Shown: positions 16,021 through 24,278, counted from the first letter of the stretch. The stretch: DNA of 64,000 nt from Neisseria musculi (GCF_014297595.2 NZ_CP060414.2:1054001-1118000); one strand, 5' to 3'. Notes: generated by a model not told the origin, from the letters alone. Numbers and translations are program-made.

Positions 16021-16374
16021 ATGGAAACCGATAAACTGCTGGCGGAAGTTTCCACATTAAACGGCAAGCTGGAAAACCTGGCTTTGAAACAGCAGGCACA
16101 AGAGCAGGCTTTTTTGGATATTCTGCTCGAAATCTGCCTGCAACTGCCGCCAACCAAACAATCCAAACTGATTTTTGATTTGGACTTAACTGCCGTTCCG
16201 TCTGCAACAGTTATCCGAACCGCAAAAAGGCAGCCGCATTTATTCGATAATGAATTTCACCGACAGGCTGAGTTTTTGTCCAACCGAGAAAATCTGAATA
16301 CGGTTGCAGAGCATCGGGATTATCTGATTCGGGAATTGAATACCAAAATACTTAATGTCATATGCAAAGAATAA
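16021..16374 (+). CDS. Hypothetical protein in the repressor operon
   Basis: A 117-residue protein starting METDKLLAEVSTLNGKLENL with AAGGGGAG upstream. The N-terminal third is a coiled coil. No family is recognised. It follows the repressor by 24 bases and is probably co-transcribed; an inverted DUS pair follows. Confidence 0.5.
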   Translation: METDKLLAEVSTLNGKLENLALKQQAQEQAFLDILLEICLQLPPTKQSKLIFDLDLTAVPSATVIRTAKRQPHLFDNEFHRQAEFLSNRENLNTVAEHRDYLIRELNTKILNVICKE

Positions 16375-16378
16375 AGAA

Positions 16379-16405
16379 ATGCCGTCTGAAATTTTCAGAC
16401 GGCAT
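16379..16405. terminator. Inverted pair of ATGCCGTCTGAA
   Basis: Two 12-base uptake sequences of the AT dialect in inverted orientation, three bases apart, follow the 117-residue gene. Most DUS in this window are of the AG dialect, so this one stands out. No T-run follows, so termination is less sure. Confidence 0.5.
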
Positions 16406-16408
16406 TAG

Positions 16409-16558
16409 GACACTCCGGCATTCTCTGGCTGCGCTGGTGTTCTGAAACGGATATTACGCAATTTGAAGCGGCCGTGCATTTTAAAGTGCATTAAAAATGA
16501 CCACCCCGATATTCAGGTCATCGGACAGGTGGTGCAGATTTCCAAAGACCTTAATTGA
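16409..16558 (+). pseudogene. Possible C-terminal remnant of a longer phage protein
   Basis: A 49-codon open frame without a start ends in NDHPDIQVIGQVVQISKDLN. This resembles the last strands of S24-type repressors, where a VIGQVV-like strand closes the peptidase domain. It could be the decayed tail of an older repressor replaced by the present short one. The assignment is speculative. Confidence 0.25.
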
Positions 16559-16593
16559 ACCAATAGAGAGCTAAACCCAAAGGTAGAAAAACA

Positions 16594-17532
16594 ATGTCTA
16601 AGAAGGTAAGAAAGAATTTACAATATTTGCGGGCTGTACAAGACGGAAATCTGATTGATTTGGAGGGAATCCTGAGACGGGTGCTGCAGAAATTGGCATT
16701 GCATACGCAAATCATTGCTTATGGTGAGCAAACTCAAATCCAACACCGTAATCTGAATATTTTGGATTCTTCAGGCGATTTGGTTGATGGCATCTGGTTG
16801 CATATCGGTAAAGGCATGGAAAACGAACATATGCGAACCATGCGTAACCGTATCCTTTCTATCAATGATGATGGTGGGAGCCAGCCTCCGCCCGAAGGTT
16901 TTTCTTTTTTAAGTAAAGAAGCATTTCTGCATATCGACAAACATCATGTGATTTTTTGCGGAAATGGTATCCGTTCGGAGAATATTTCTTTATATTTTAA
17001 GGCATTGTCAAAAGAAGCACGTACTGATGATGATTCCATCCCCCTGTTGGATATGGAATTGCGGCCGGTGGCAAATTGCGATAAGTTACGGATGATTCAG
17101 GAACATGGTGTAAAATACATCAGTATGAATGCAAGTGCCTATCAATTATCGGTTGAACAAACTAAAAAGCCGTCATTTTTGGCAACTGTGTTACGGACTA
17201 TGATTGTGGAACCAACCCAGCATGAGTTAGCACAACAAGAAGATATTCAGGCTGGTGTATTTTTGAAATTAAAGGGTAACCGTAGAGCAGCTGTTGAAGC
17301 ACAAGAGCTCATGCAACGATATGCTCAAGAAGTAGTGGATGATGACGGTGGCGACAGCTTCGAGATTATTACCCAAAACGGTGAAGTAATTAAACCTGCA
17401 AATGTGAAACTCTCAAAAAGTGTATTGTTGCCTAAATTCGAGCAGACTAACGGCCTAAGTTATTTAGAAACAAGTTATGCGCTGCTGGAGTTCTTCAACG
17501 AACTTAAATCTGATAATTTGACTGAACAATGA
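16594..17532 (+). CDS. Cargo protein, RexA-like in size and position
   Basis: A 312-residue soluble protein of unrecognised family. The first ~200 residues have alternating strands and helices, including AFLHIDKHHVIFCGNGIRSE followed by a helix. A GDSFEIITQNGEVIKPANVK hairpin region and a C-terminal helix follow. AT content is clearly higher than in the structural genes, suggesting separate transfer. Its stop overlaps the start of a four-helix membrane protein. A soluble protein plus a small polytopic membrane protein beside a prophage repressor is the layout of lambda rexA-rexB. That comparison is architectural only. Confidence 0.55.
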   Translation: MSKKVRKNLQYLRAVQDGNLIDLEGILRRVLQKLALHTQIIAYGEQTQIQHRNLNILDSSGDLVDGIWLHIGKGMENEHMRTMRNRILSINDDGGSQPPPEGFSFLSKEAFLHIDKHHVIFCGNGIRSENISLYFKALSKEARTDDDSIPLLDMELRPVANCDKLRMIQEHGVKYISMNASAYQLSVEQTKKPSFLATVLRTMIVEPTQHELAQQEDIQAGVFLKLKGNRRAAVEAQELMQRYAQEVVDDDGGDSFEIITQNGEVIKPANVKLSKSVLLPKFEQTNGLSYLETSYALLEFFNELKSDNLTEQ

Positions 17533-18017
17533 AAAAATACCTGCCCTTTTTACGTTTTGTGCTGATTGCCTGTATATCGGCATTCTTGGCGTGGAAAGGG
17601 CAGCCTTTTGTTCATGGAAACGAGAAAGCAGTTGATTTAATTATCAACGTATTTGCAATCTTGGCCGGTTTTCTGATTGCGATTATGACGCTGTTTAGTG
17701 ATATGCGGTTTGATGAAGATGCGAATTGGCGGCAAATTCAAATTCGTGAAGGCGTACAAGAACAAAGATATATCAAACATTCCATGCTCTTTTACACTTA
17801 TCTGGCAGTATTGGTTTGTGTTTTTCTTGTTATATTGTTGGCTCATAAAGAAGAATATAAAAATGGACAAATAATTTTTTGGCTAGAGCGGGGATATTTA
17901 TTCTTAGCCTGCATGTCCATTTTTTACTCTGTATTTTTACCCGGAAACCTAATTAAAAGCCGGAAAGAAGAGTTTCAAAAACTCATGGATAAAAAGAAAC
18001 CCAAATATCCGAATTGA
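17529..18017 (+). CDS. Four-helix membrane protein, RexB-like in topology
   Basis: A 162-residue protein with four predicted membrane helices: residues about 7-22, 36-56, 85-105 and 115-135. Between helices 2 and 3 lies a charged cytoplasmic-type loop (MRFDEDANWRQIQIREGVQE). The C-terminus is lysine-rich. It starts inside the end of the preceding gene (ATGA overlap), so the two are coupled. Possible roles are an ion-conducting effector of an exclusion system or a membrane anchor. It has no recognised family. Confidence 0.55.
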   Translation: MKKYLPFLRFVLIACISAFLAWKGQPFVHGNEKAVDLIINVFAILAGFLIAIMTLFSDMRFDEDANWRQIQIREGVQEQRYIKHSMLFYTYLAVLVCVFLVILLAHKEEYKNGQIIFWLERGYLFLACMSIFYSVFLPGNLIKSRKEEFQKLMDKKKPKYPN

Positions 18018-18061
18018 TTTTTTAAACCCGTTTAAAAGCCCAAAAGCATAAACTCCTTCAA

Positions 18062-18099
18062 AATCCCTGTAACGAAACCAACCGTTACAGGGATTTTTT
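18062..18099 (+). promoter_or_regulatory. Terminator hairpin overlapping the endolysin ribosome site
   Basis: A perfect 13-bp stem (18,062-18,074 with 18,083-18,095) is followed by four more Ts, a C and the endolysin ATG at 18,101. It must terminate transcripts from the cargo pair. The only ribosome site for the endolysin (AGGGA) lies in the 3' arm, so the same element can also hide it. The I gene has a similar leader. Confidence 0.7.
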
Positions 18100-18100
18100 C

Positions 18101-18619
18101 ATGTCTATCAATCATCAAACCGAACTGCCGTGGATAGCCGAAGCCCGCCGCCATATCGGGCTGGCAGAGATTCCGGGCAAGCAGCACAACCCCAAAATCA
18201 TCAACTGGCTGAACACCCTGAATGCCTGGTGGAAAGACGACGAAACGCCGTGGTGCGGCACGTTTGTCGCCCATTGCTGCCGTGTTGCCGGGCGCGGCCT
18301 GCCGCAGCATTGGTATCGTGCCAAGGCATGGGCGGATGCGGGCACGCGCCTGCAACATCCTGCTTACGGCTGTATCGTGGTTTTCGAGCGCAAAGGCGGC
18401 GGCCATGTCGGTTTTGTGGTCGGGCAAGATGTGCAGGGCAACCTGATGGTTTTAGGCGGCAATCAGGGCAATAAAGTCAGCATTGCCAAGTTTCCCCGTA
18501 GCCGCGTTACCGCCTATGTATGGCCGTCTGAAAAAGGTAAAGCCAGCCGCCCGCTCGACAGCCGCTACAAATTGCCGCGTATTCAGATGGCCGGTGGCTT
18601 TTCGAGTAACGAAGCTTAA
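18101..18619 (+). CDS. Endolysin, TIGR02594-type CHAP/NlpC-like peptidase
   Basis: A 172-residue protein of the TIGR02594 family, a cysteine amidase/endopeptidase fold that cuts peptidoglycan. The catalytic Cys is probably C52 in TPWCGTFVAHCC and the His H102 in KGGGHVGFVVG. No signal peptide is present, so a holin or pinholin is needed for export. It opens the lysis module of the rightward late operon. Confidence 0.8.
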   Translation: MSINHQTELPWIAEARRHIGLAEIPGKQHNPKIINWLNTLNAWWKDDETPWCGTFVAHCCRVAGRGLPQHWYRAKAWADAGTRLQHPAYGCIVVFERKGGGHVGFVVGQDVQGNLMVLGGNQGNKVSIAKFPRSRVTAYVWPSEKGKASRPLDSRYKLPRIQMAGGFSSNEA

Positions 18620-18631
18620 AGGCCGTCTGAA

Positions 18632-18814
18632 ATGAAGAAATCACTCATCGCTTTGGCCTTATCGGCTACCGTTGCATCAAAACCGTATGTTCAAGTGCCG
18701 GCCAGATTTATGGTTGCAGACAAGCTGTCTGTGATCGTCCCGCGGGGCAGAATCGACAAATCGGGAGTGGCTGTCGCCCGCCGGGCGAAAAAGCACCGGA
18801 AAGCAAAAAAATGA
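18632..18814 (+). CDS. Small basic phage protein
   Basis: A 60-residue protein with a short hydrophobic N-terminus (MKKSLIALALSATVASK) and a strongly basic C-terminus (RRAKKHRKAKK). It starts next to a DUS. It may be a secreted or membrane-tethered lysis accessory protein. No family is recognised. Confidence 0.45.
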   Translation: MKKSLIALALSATVASKPYVQVPARFMVADKLSVIVPRGRIDKSGVAVARRAKKHRKAKK

Positions 18815-18912
18815 AACTTTGGCTCATTGATATTCTTTACGCGATTGATGGTATTTGTAACGGCTATCTGTTGCTTTATTTAATTGCGTGTATTTTTAGA
18901 ATGTTTTTTTAA
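18811..18912 (+). CDS. 33-residue membrane peptide (holin-like candidate)
   Basis: MKLWLIDILYAIDGICNGYL starts on the stop of the previous gene (ATGA overlap) and continues as one hydrophobic helix. Position between endolysin and Rz suggests a small holin-type peptide. It is too short for a family call. Confidence 0.4.
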   Translation: MKLWLIDILYAIDGICNGYLLLYLIACIFRMFF

Positions 18913-18961
18913 AAATAACTTTCTAATCTTAGTACAGAGAAAGTGGGATTGCACTGACACC

Positions 18962-19036
18962 ATGATGTGTATTGCATTAATAGGTGTGATTTTCATCCCG
19001 AGCAAAGATGCTCTGAAAGTTATGCTGGGTGTTTAA
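18962..19036 (+). CDS. 24-residue hydrophobic peptide, uncertain
   Basis: MMCIALIGVIFIPSKDALKV is a possible tiny membrane peptide immediately before the DUF2644-like gene. No clear ribosome site is visible. It may equally be non-coding. Confidence 0.2.
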   Translation: MMCIALIGVIFIPSKDALKVMLGV

Positions 19037-19037
19037 A

Positions 19038-19286
19038 ATGAAATTCATCAAATGGATAGGCGGCCTGTTTACCAACCCCGCCACCGGCCAAATCAGCCAC
19101 ACTAAATTTTGGGCCAACGTTGCCGCCTGCGCGATGACCTATAAATTCGCCCTCCAGCCCGACGCGCCCGAGTGGCTGTTGTGGGCATACGGCGGCATGG
19201 TCGGCGGCTATGCCTTAATCAAGCGCGGTATTGCCGCCGTGCCTCAGGTCGCCCAAATCAACAAAGGGGCCGATCATGCCGATTAA
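19038..19286 (+). CDS. Membrane protein of the lysis module (DUF2644-like)
   Basis: An 82-residue protein starting MKFIKWIGGLFTNPATGQIS. A TKFWANVAACAMTYKFAL helix and a second hydrophobic stretch near LLWAYGGMVGGYALI give two membrane segments. This is typical of DUF2644-like small proteins in Mu-like prophages of Haemophilus and Neisseria and fits a holin or antiholin. It overlaps the start of Rz. Confidence 0.6.
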   Translation: MKFIKWIGGLFTNPATGQISHTKFWANVAACAMTYKFALQPDAPEWLLWAYGGMVGGYALIKRGIAAVPQVAQINKGADHAD

Positions 19287-19680
19287 TCCGCTTACCCGCA
19301 CCGCCGTTTCCACGGTTTTGTTTATTGCCGCCGTGCTGGCCGTCTACTTTGCCGGCCGCATCGACGGCCACCGCACCGCCATGCAAGCGGCTGAAAAAGA
19401 AAAGGCCGAAATCATCGGCACTTATCAGGCCGCAGCCTTGTCGGCGGAAATCCGATACAGCGAAAAACTGGCCGAAGCGGCCGCCGAAAAACAAAAGTGG
19501 TTCGATTTCGCGCAAGACCAAAGCGCCAAACTGGCGGCAGCCAACCGCCAATTGGATATTCAAACGGCCAAACTACAGGAGCAAATCCCCAATGCGGTTA
19601 AAAACGACGGCAACGGCTTTACTGGTATCGGTGCTGACAGCCTGCGCATCTACAACCGAGCCTTCGGCTACGCCGATTAA
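19276..19680 (+). CDS. Rz: Rz-like inner-membrane spanin
   Basis: A 134-residue protein with an N-terminal membrane helix (STVLFIAAVLAVYFAGRIDG) and a long periplasmic coiled coil (about 40-110). This is the i-spanin layout. With Rz1 it fuses inner and outer membranes at the last step of lysis. The start at 19,276 overlaps the upstream gene. Confidence 0.8.
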   Translation: MPINPLTRTAVSTVLFIAAVLAVYFAGRIDGHRTAMQAAEKEKAEIIGTYQAAALSAEIRYSEKLAEAAAEKQKWFDFAQDQSAKLAAANRQLDIQTAKLQEQIPNAVKNDGNGFTGIGADSLRIYNRAFGYAD

Positions 19681-19876
19681 AGTGGTCGAGCAGCCCGTGC
19701 TGCCGCCGGTGTCTTCTGAGCTGCTGCTCGTTCACGAACGCCCCGAGCGTCTGAGCGGCGGCTCACCCCAACAACTGTTAAACCATGCCGCAGCCTACGG
19801 GGCATACTGCCAAAAGCTCGAAGCGCAGGTATCAGGCTGGCAGGCATGGTATCAACGGGAAAAACAGCAACAATGA
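19592..19876 (+). CDS. Rz1: Rz1-like outer-membrane spanin lipoprotein
   Basis: A 94-residue lipoprotein starting inside Rz in another frame, as in lambda and Mu-like phages. The signal MRLKTTATALLVSVLTAC ends in the lipobox LTAC. A Pro-containing linker and a helical C-terminus follow. The 89-base overlap with Rz and a CAGGAG ribosome site support it. Confidence 0.8.
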   Translation: MRLKTTATALLVSVLTACASTTEPSATPIKVVEQPVLPPVSSELLLVHERPERLSGGSPQQLLNHAAAYGAYCQKLEAQVSGWQAWYQREKQQQ

Positions 19877-20085
19877 CCGACATTATCGACAAAGCGTCAG
19901 AAAACGAAGCCTTGTTCTTGGCCGAAGCCCTTTATAAAGCAGGCAGGCCGTCTGAATACCAAGGCGAAAGCAACTACGAATGCGACGACTGCGGCGGGCC
20001 GATTCCCGAAGCGCGCCGAAAAGCCGTGCCCGGCTGTACGCGCTGCGTGCTGTGCCAAGCATACTTTGAACACGGATTCCCTTAA
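19873..20085 (+). CDS. TraR/DksA C4-type zinc-finger protein
   Basis: A 70-residue protein with the DksA/TraR zinc finger: CDDCGGPIPEARRKAVPGC then TRCVLC, giving four Cys. An N-terminal helix with IDKASENEALFLAEAL fits TraR. It binds RNA polymerase's secondary channel and shifts promoter choice. Mu-like phages often carry one in the late operon. It starts on the stop of Rz1 (ATGA). Confidence 0.8.
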   Translation: MTDIIDKASENEALFLAEALYKAGRPSEYQGESNYECDDCGGPIPEARRKAVPGCTRCVLCQAYFEHGFP

Positions 20086-20087
20086 AA

Positions 20088-20411
20088 ATGGACAACAAAA
20101 CCTTTATCAGCATTGAATTCTGGCAGCTGGTCGGCTTTCTGCTTTCCTTTCTCGGCGTGTGCTGGGGCTTCGGCAAAATGCTGTTGGCTCAATTCCAAGC
20201 CCAGCAGGACGAACGCCAAAAACAGTAGGAACGCTTGCAGGGCAAAGTGGAAATCATGGAAAAGCAGCTGGGCGAATTTAGTGCCAGCCTGCCGATGACC
20301 TATGTTTTGCGCGAAGACTACATCCGCAATCAGGTGGTATTGGAAGCCAAGCTCGACAACGTGGTCGACAAGCTCACCGAAATCTACAAAATGGAGCGTC
20401 AGCAAAAATGA
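20088..20411 (+). pseudogene. DUF2730-like phage protein interrupted by an in-frame amber codon
   Basis: The frame from ATG 20,088 runs 107 codons to a TGA at 20,409, but codon 47 is TAG (20,226-20,228). The first part has a membrane helix (FWQLVGFLLSFLGVCWGFG). The second part (LPMTYVLREDYIRNQ then VLEAKLDNVVDKLTEIY) is the conserved DUF2730 C-terminus. The neighbouring codon is CAG, so a single C-to-T change in a Gln codon explains the stop. Readthrough is possible. In Mu-like phages the family sits exactly here, before gp26. Confidence 0.75.
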
Positions 20412-20725
20412 TCAGCCAAGAATTGATGGCCAAACAACGCCGCGAAGGAATGCGCTGGAATATCCTGAACACCTTGAACAAAGCCCGTCCGCATACCACG
20501 AGCGAAGTGTTTTTGTTGGACATCATGAACGCAATTTACCCGCAAACCACCGCCTTGGAACTGCGCCAGCAGCTCGACTATCTGGCCGACCGCAAGCTGG
20601 TGGAACTCAACAAATCGCCGCACGGCCTGTGGTTTGCCGATTTGACCAGCTTGGGCGTAGACATAGCGGAATATACGGTCGAATGCCGTGCCGGTATTGC
20701 CCGTCCTGAAAAAGTGTGGAGCTAG
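20408..20725 (+). CDS. Mu gp26-like winged-helix protein
   Basis: A 105-residue protein starting on the stop of the DUF2730 frame (ATGA). The N-terminal part has helices and a wing (TTSEVFLLDIMNAIYPQTTALELRQ; DRKLVELNKSPHGLWFADLT) typical of the Mu gp26 family. It is probably part of the packaging module as it lies right before gp27. Confidence 0.75.
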   Translation: MISQELMAKQRREGMRWNILNTLNKARPHTTSEVFLLDIMNAIYPQTTALELRQQLDYLADRKLVELNKSPHGLWFADLTSLGVDIAEYTVECRAGIARPEKVWS

Positions 20726-20727
20726 GC

Positions 20728-21270
20728 ATGGCGCAACGCAGCACAATCGAAAAACTACCCGAAGCCGTCCGACACGAATTTGAACGCAAGCTCGTTGAAA
20801 ACGGCTTTTCGGATTATCAAGCCATTGCCGAATGGCTGCAGGCGCAGGGCTACGAAATCAGCCGCTCGGCGGCGCACCGCTACGGCCAAAAAGTACAACG
20901 CCGCTTTGCCGCCATCAAATCCAGCACCGAAGCGGCACGCCTGATTGCCGAAGGCGCAGCCGATGAAGGCGACACCCGCAGCGAAGCGTTGATGGCCATG
21001 CTGCAAACCGAACTGTTCGATGCGCTGGTGCAAATCGGCGAAATGGACAACGAAGAATTGGGTGCGCTCGACCGTTTCGACGTAATGGCCGAAGGTGCGA
21101 AAAAAATCAGTGGTCTGATTTCCGCCAGCACGCGCCTGAAAGAATATCAGGCCAAAGTTAAGGCCAAAGTGGCGGCGGCCGAAGATGTGGCCAAGAAGGC
21201 CAAAAAAGGCGGCTTGTCCGATGAAGCTGCCGAAGCCATCCGCAAACAGATTTTGGGTATTGCCTCATGA
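20728..21270 (+). CDS. Mu gp27-like protein (DUF3486), putative small terminase
   Basis: A 180-residue protein of the DUF3486 family. It has a helix-turn-helix near SDYQAIAEWLQAQGYEISRS (residues about 28-47) followed by long helices, which fits a small terminase that recognises phage DNA. GGAG precedes the ATG at 20,728. It overlaps the large terminase start by four bases. Confidence 0.8.
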   Translation: MAQRSTIEKLPEAVRHEFERKLVENGFSDYQAIAEWLQAQGYEISRSAAHRYGQKVQRRFAAIKSSTEAARLIAEGAADEGDTRSEALMAMLQTELFDALVQIGEMDNEELGALDRFDVMAEGAKKISGLISASTRLKEYQAKVKAKVAAAEDVAKKAKKGGLSDEAAEAIRKQILGIAS

Positions 21271-22784
21271 GCGGGCGAAACATCATCGCCGAAACCATCG
21301 AAGCCTTAGGCCGCACGCCTATGGCTTTATTGCCATACCAGCAGCGTTGGTGCGCCGATAATGCGCCGGTGAAAGTTTGCGAGAAATCGCGCCGTATCGG
21401 TTTGTCGTGGGGCGAAGCGGCGGATACCGCCTTGCTGGCCGCCAGTACCAAAGGCATGAATGCTTGGTATATCGGTTACAACAAAGATATGGCCTTGGAG
21501 TTTATTAAAGAATGCGCCAACTGGGCGAAGTTTTACGGTTTGGCCGCCGGCGAAATCGAAGAAACTGAAGAAGTGTTTATTGAAGGCGACGAAAAAAAAT
21601 CCGTGTTGGCTTTTGTCATCCGCTTTGCTTCGGGCTGGCGCATTACCGCTTTGTCCAGCCGTCCGTCCAACCTTCGCGGTAAACAGGGCCGCGTCATTAT
21701 CGACGAGGCGGCATTCCACGAGCAACTCGGCGAGTTGCTCAAAGCGGCAATGGCTCTGCTGATGTGGGGCGGGCAGGTTCACATCATTTCCACCCATGAC
21801 GGCGTGGACAACCCGTTTAACGAGCTGATTAACGATGTGCGCGCAGGAAAAAAACCATATTCCGTCCACCGCATCCCGTTTGACGAAGCGGTTTCAGACG
21901 GCCTGTACCAACGCATCTGCCTGCGCTTGGGGCATGAGTGGACGCCGGCCGGCGAAGCGGCGTGGTGTAAAGAAATCCGCGATTTTTACGGCGAAGATGC
22001 GTCCGAAGAGTTGGACTGCATCCCGAAAAACGGCGGCGGCAAATGGCTGAACCGTGCGCTGATTGAAAGCCGCATGACCCCATACGCGCCGGTTATCCGC
22101 TACGACCAGACCGACGATTTCGGCCTGTTGCCTGAACTGCGCCGCGCCCGTGAAGTGGCAGACTGGATTGCCGATACCTTGCAACCGCTGCTCGACGGTT
22201 TGGACAAAACCCGTGTGTCCTTCGTGGGTGAAGACTTCGCCCGCAGCGGCGACCGCACCGTGATCGTGCCTCTCTTGCAAAGCAAAGACCTGATTTTGAA
22301 ACCGCCGTTTATCTTGGAACTCGGCAATATGCCGTTTGCCCAGCAGGAACAGATTATGCAGCATTTGTTGGCCAATCTGCCCAACCTGCGCGGCGCAGCC
22401 TTGGACGCACGAGGTAACGGCCAATCTCTGGCCGAAGCCATGCGCGACGCGTTCGGCGCGGAAGTGGTGGAGGCCGTGATGCTGTCTGAAAACTGGTACC
22501 GCAGCCATACCGCACCATTCAAGGCCGCACTGGAAGACGGCACACTCGACGGCCTGCCGCGCGATGAAGACATCTTGGCCGACCTGCGTGCGTTCGAATT
22601 GGTCAAAGGTGTGCCGCGCATTCCCGACACGCGAACCAAAGGGCAAGACGGCAGAAAACGCCACGGCGACGCGGCGATTGCTTTGGTTTTGGCGCATTAC
22701 GCCAGCCGTGAACTCAATGCCGGGCCGGTGCGTGTTGCCAGCCGCCGTGTACGCCGCATCAGCAAAACCACGCATGGCTTTTAA
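21267..22784 (+). CDS. Large terminase (Mu gp28-like)
   Basis: A 505-residue packaging motor. The ATPase has a Walker A-like CEKSRRIGLSW (about residue 38), Walker B RVIIDEAAFHE (about 145) and the coupling motif IISTHDG. The nuclease half contains FVGEDFARSGDRTVIVPL and LDARGNGQSLAEAM, plus a late Asp in GDAAIAL. It cuts and threads DNA through the portal. It belongs to the family of Mu gp28. Confidence 0.9.
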   Translation: MSGRNIIAETIEALGRTPMALLPYQQRWCADNAPVKVCEKSRRIGLSWGEAADTALLAASTKGMNAWYIGYNKDMALEFIKECANWAKFYGLAAGEIEETEEVFIEGDEKKSVLAFVIRFASGWRITALSSRPSNLRGKQGRVIIDEAAFHEQLGELLKAAMALLMWGGQVHIISTHDGVDNPFNELINDVRAGKKPYSVHRIPFDEAVSDGLYQRICLRLGHEWTPAGEAAWCKEIRDFYGEDASEELDCIPKNGGGKWLNRALIESRMTPYAPVIRYDQTDDFGLLPELRRAREVADWIADTLQPLLDGLDKTRVSFVGEDFARSGDRTVIVPLLQSKDLILKPPFILELGNMPFAQQEQIMQHLLANLPNLRGAALDARGNGQSLAEAMRDAFGAEVVEAVMLSENWYRSHTAPFKAALEDGTLDGLPRDEDILADLRAFELVKGVPRIPDTRTKGQDGRKRHGDAAIALVLAHYASRELNAGPVRVASRRVRRISKTTHGF

Positions 22785-22805
22785 GGCCGTCTGAAAGAGA
22801 ATCCC

Positions 22806-24278
22806 ATGAAAAAACCGCATCTCAAACTCAAATTAAACGGTCAAAACATCACTTTCAAGCCTGAAGATTTGACCGGCCATATCGCTGTTTCCCGCCAGTT
22901 TTTAAGCGGATTCGGCGGCTGGCTGCCCAATCCTGACCCGATTTTGCGCAAGATGGGCAAACAAATCTCGGTTTACCGCGAATTGTTGCGCGATGAGCTG
23001 GTCGGCAGCTTCGTGCGCCGCCGAAAAGCCGCCGTTGCCCGCCTAGACTGGAAATTAAGTGGCGATGAAGTCGATGAGCGGGTATTGAATTTTGTCGAAA
23101 ATTGGCTGGTTGCTGATGTTGATGTGTATAAATTTTGCAAAGACATCATGAATGCCGCTTTTTTCGGTTATCAACCGATTGAAATTATCTGGCAGAAAGG
23201 CAGTCAATGGCTGCCGTCTGAAATCGTGGCCAAGCCGCAAGAGTGGTTTGCTTTCAATGATGACCGAGAATTGATTTTCACCGAAAACGGCTTGAGCCAA
23301 GAGCCGCTGCCGCCTTATAAATTCCTGTGTCCGCGCCATGAAGACGACTATCTTAATCCCTACGGTTTGGGTGATTTGGGCTTGGTGTTTTGGCTGGTCA
23401 CTTTCAAGCGCGGCGGCCTGAAATTCTGGGTAAGTTTCACCGAAAAATACGGCGCACCATGGTTGATTGGCAAAGAGCCGCGCTCCAACACCCACAGCGA
23501 CACCGAAAAGCTGCTTGACGCGTTGGAAGCCTTAATCAGCAATTCAGTCGGCACGATTCCGAATGATTCCAGCGTCGAAATCCACGAAGCCAGCGGCAAA
23601 TCATCATCGGTAGATGCCTTCGACAAGCTGCTGAAAGAGTGTAAATCCGGCATCAACATCGCCTTGCTCGGCCAAGACCAAACCACCGATAAAGAAACCA
23701 ACCATGCCAGTGCCAGCGCAGGCTTGGAAATCGCCGATGACATCCGCGACAGCGACCGCCGTATTGTCGAAGCGGCGTTTAATGAGCTGATTGAATGGGT
23801 GGTGTCGCTGAATTTCGGCGATGTAGTTTGCCCAAAATTCGAACTGTTTGAGAATGAAGAAGCAGGCACGAAAGAGCGTGCGGAGCGCGACAATATGTTG
23901 TCCGGCGCAGGGGTGAAATTCACTTCCCAATACTGGAAGCGCACCTATGGCTTGGAAGACGGCGATATTGTTGAAGAAGATGCCATCACCCCGACCGCCG
24001 CTGATTTTGCCGAAGGTTGGGACGGCGCAGAAACCGATGCAGGCTTGATTTTAGACACACTCGCGCCCAATGCAGGCCGTCTGAACCAACAAGGCCGCGA
24101 CCTGACTGCCTTATTGGTTCAGGACTTGCAGCGCGGCGAAACCGAAGACAATATTCTCGACCGTTTGGCCGAGCAGTTCCCGAATATGGATGACACCGCC
24201 TTGCAAAACGAGCTGGCGCGCGTGATTTTCCTATCCGATTTGGTCGGTCGCATTGAAGCGCGCGGAGAATTGGCATGA
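22806..24278 (+). CDS. Portal protein (DUF935, Mu gp29-like)
   Basis: A 490-residue DUF935 portal. The N-terminal REL-DELVGSFVRRRKAAVARLDWKL region and FFGYQPIEIIW are family hallmarks. The central stem-like part and the C-terminal helical region with LTALLVQDLQRGETEDNILDR complete the fold. It forms the dodecameric ring at one head vertex. The preceding gap carries a DUS. Confidence 0.9.
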   Translation: MKKPHLKLKLNGQNITFKPEDLTGHIAVSRQFLSGFGGWLPNPDPILRKMGKQISVYRELLRDELVGSFVRRRKAAVARLDWKLSGDEVDERVLNFVENWLVADVDVYKFCKDIMNAAFFGYQPIEIIWQKGSQWLPSEIVAKPQEWFAFNDDRELIFTENGLSQEPLPPYKFLCPRHEDDYLNPYGLGDLGLVFWLVTFKRGGLKFWVSFTEKYGAPWLIGKEPRSNTHSDTEKLLDALEALISNSVGTIPNDSSVEIHEASGKSSSVDAFDKLLKECKSGINIALLGQDQTTDKETNHASASAGLEIADDIRDSDRRIVEAAFNELIEWVVSLNFGDVVCPKFELFENEEAGTKERAERDNMLSGAGVKFTSQYWKRTYGLEDGDIVEEDAITPTAADFAEGWDGAETDAGLILDTLAPNAGRLNQQGRDLTALLVQDLQRGETEDNILDRLAEQFPNMDDTALQNELARVIFLSDLVGRIEARGELA

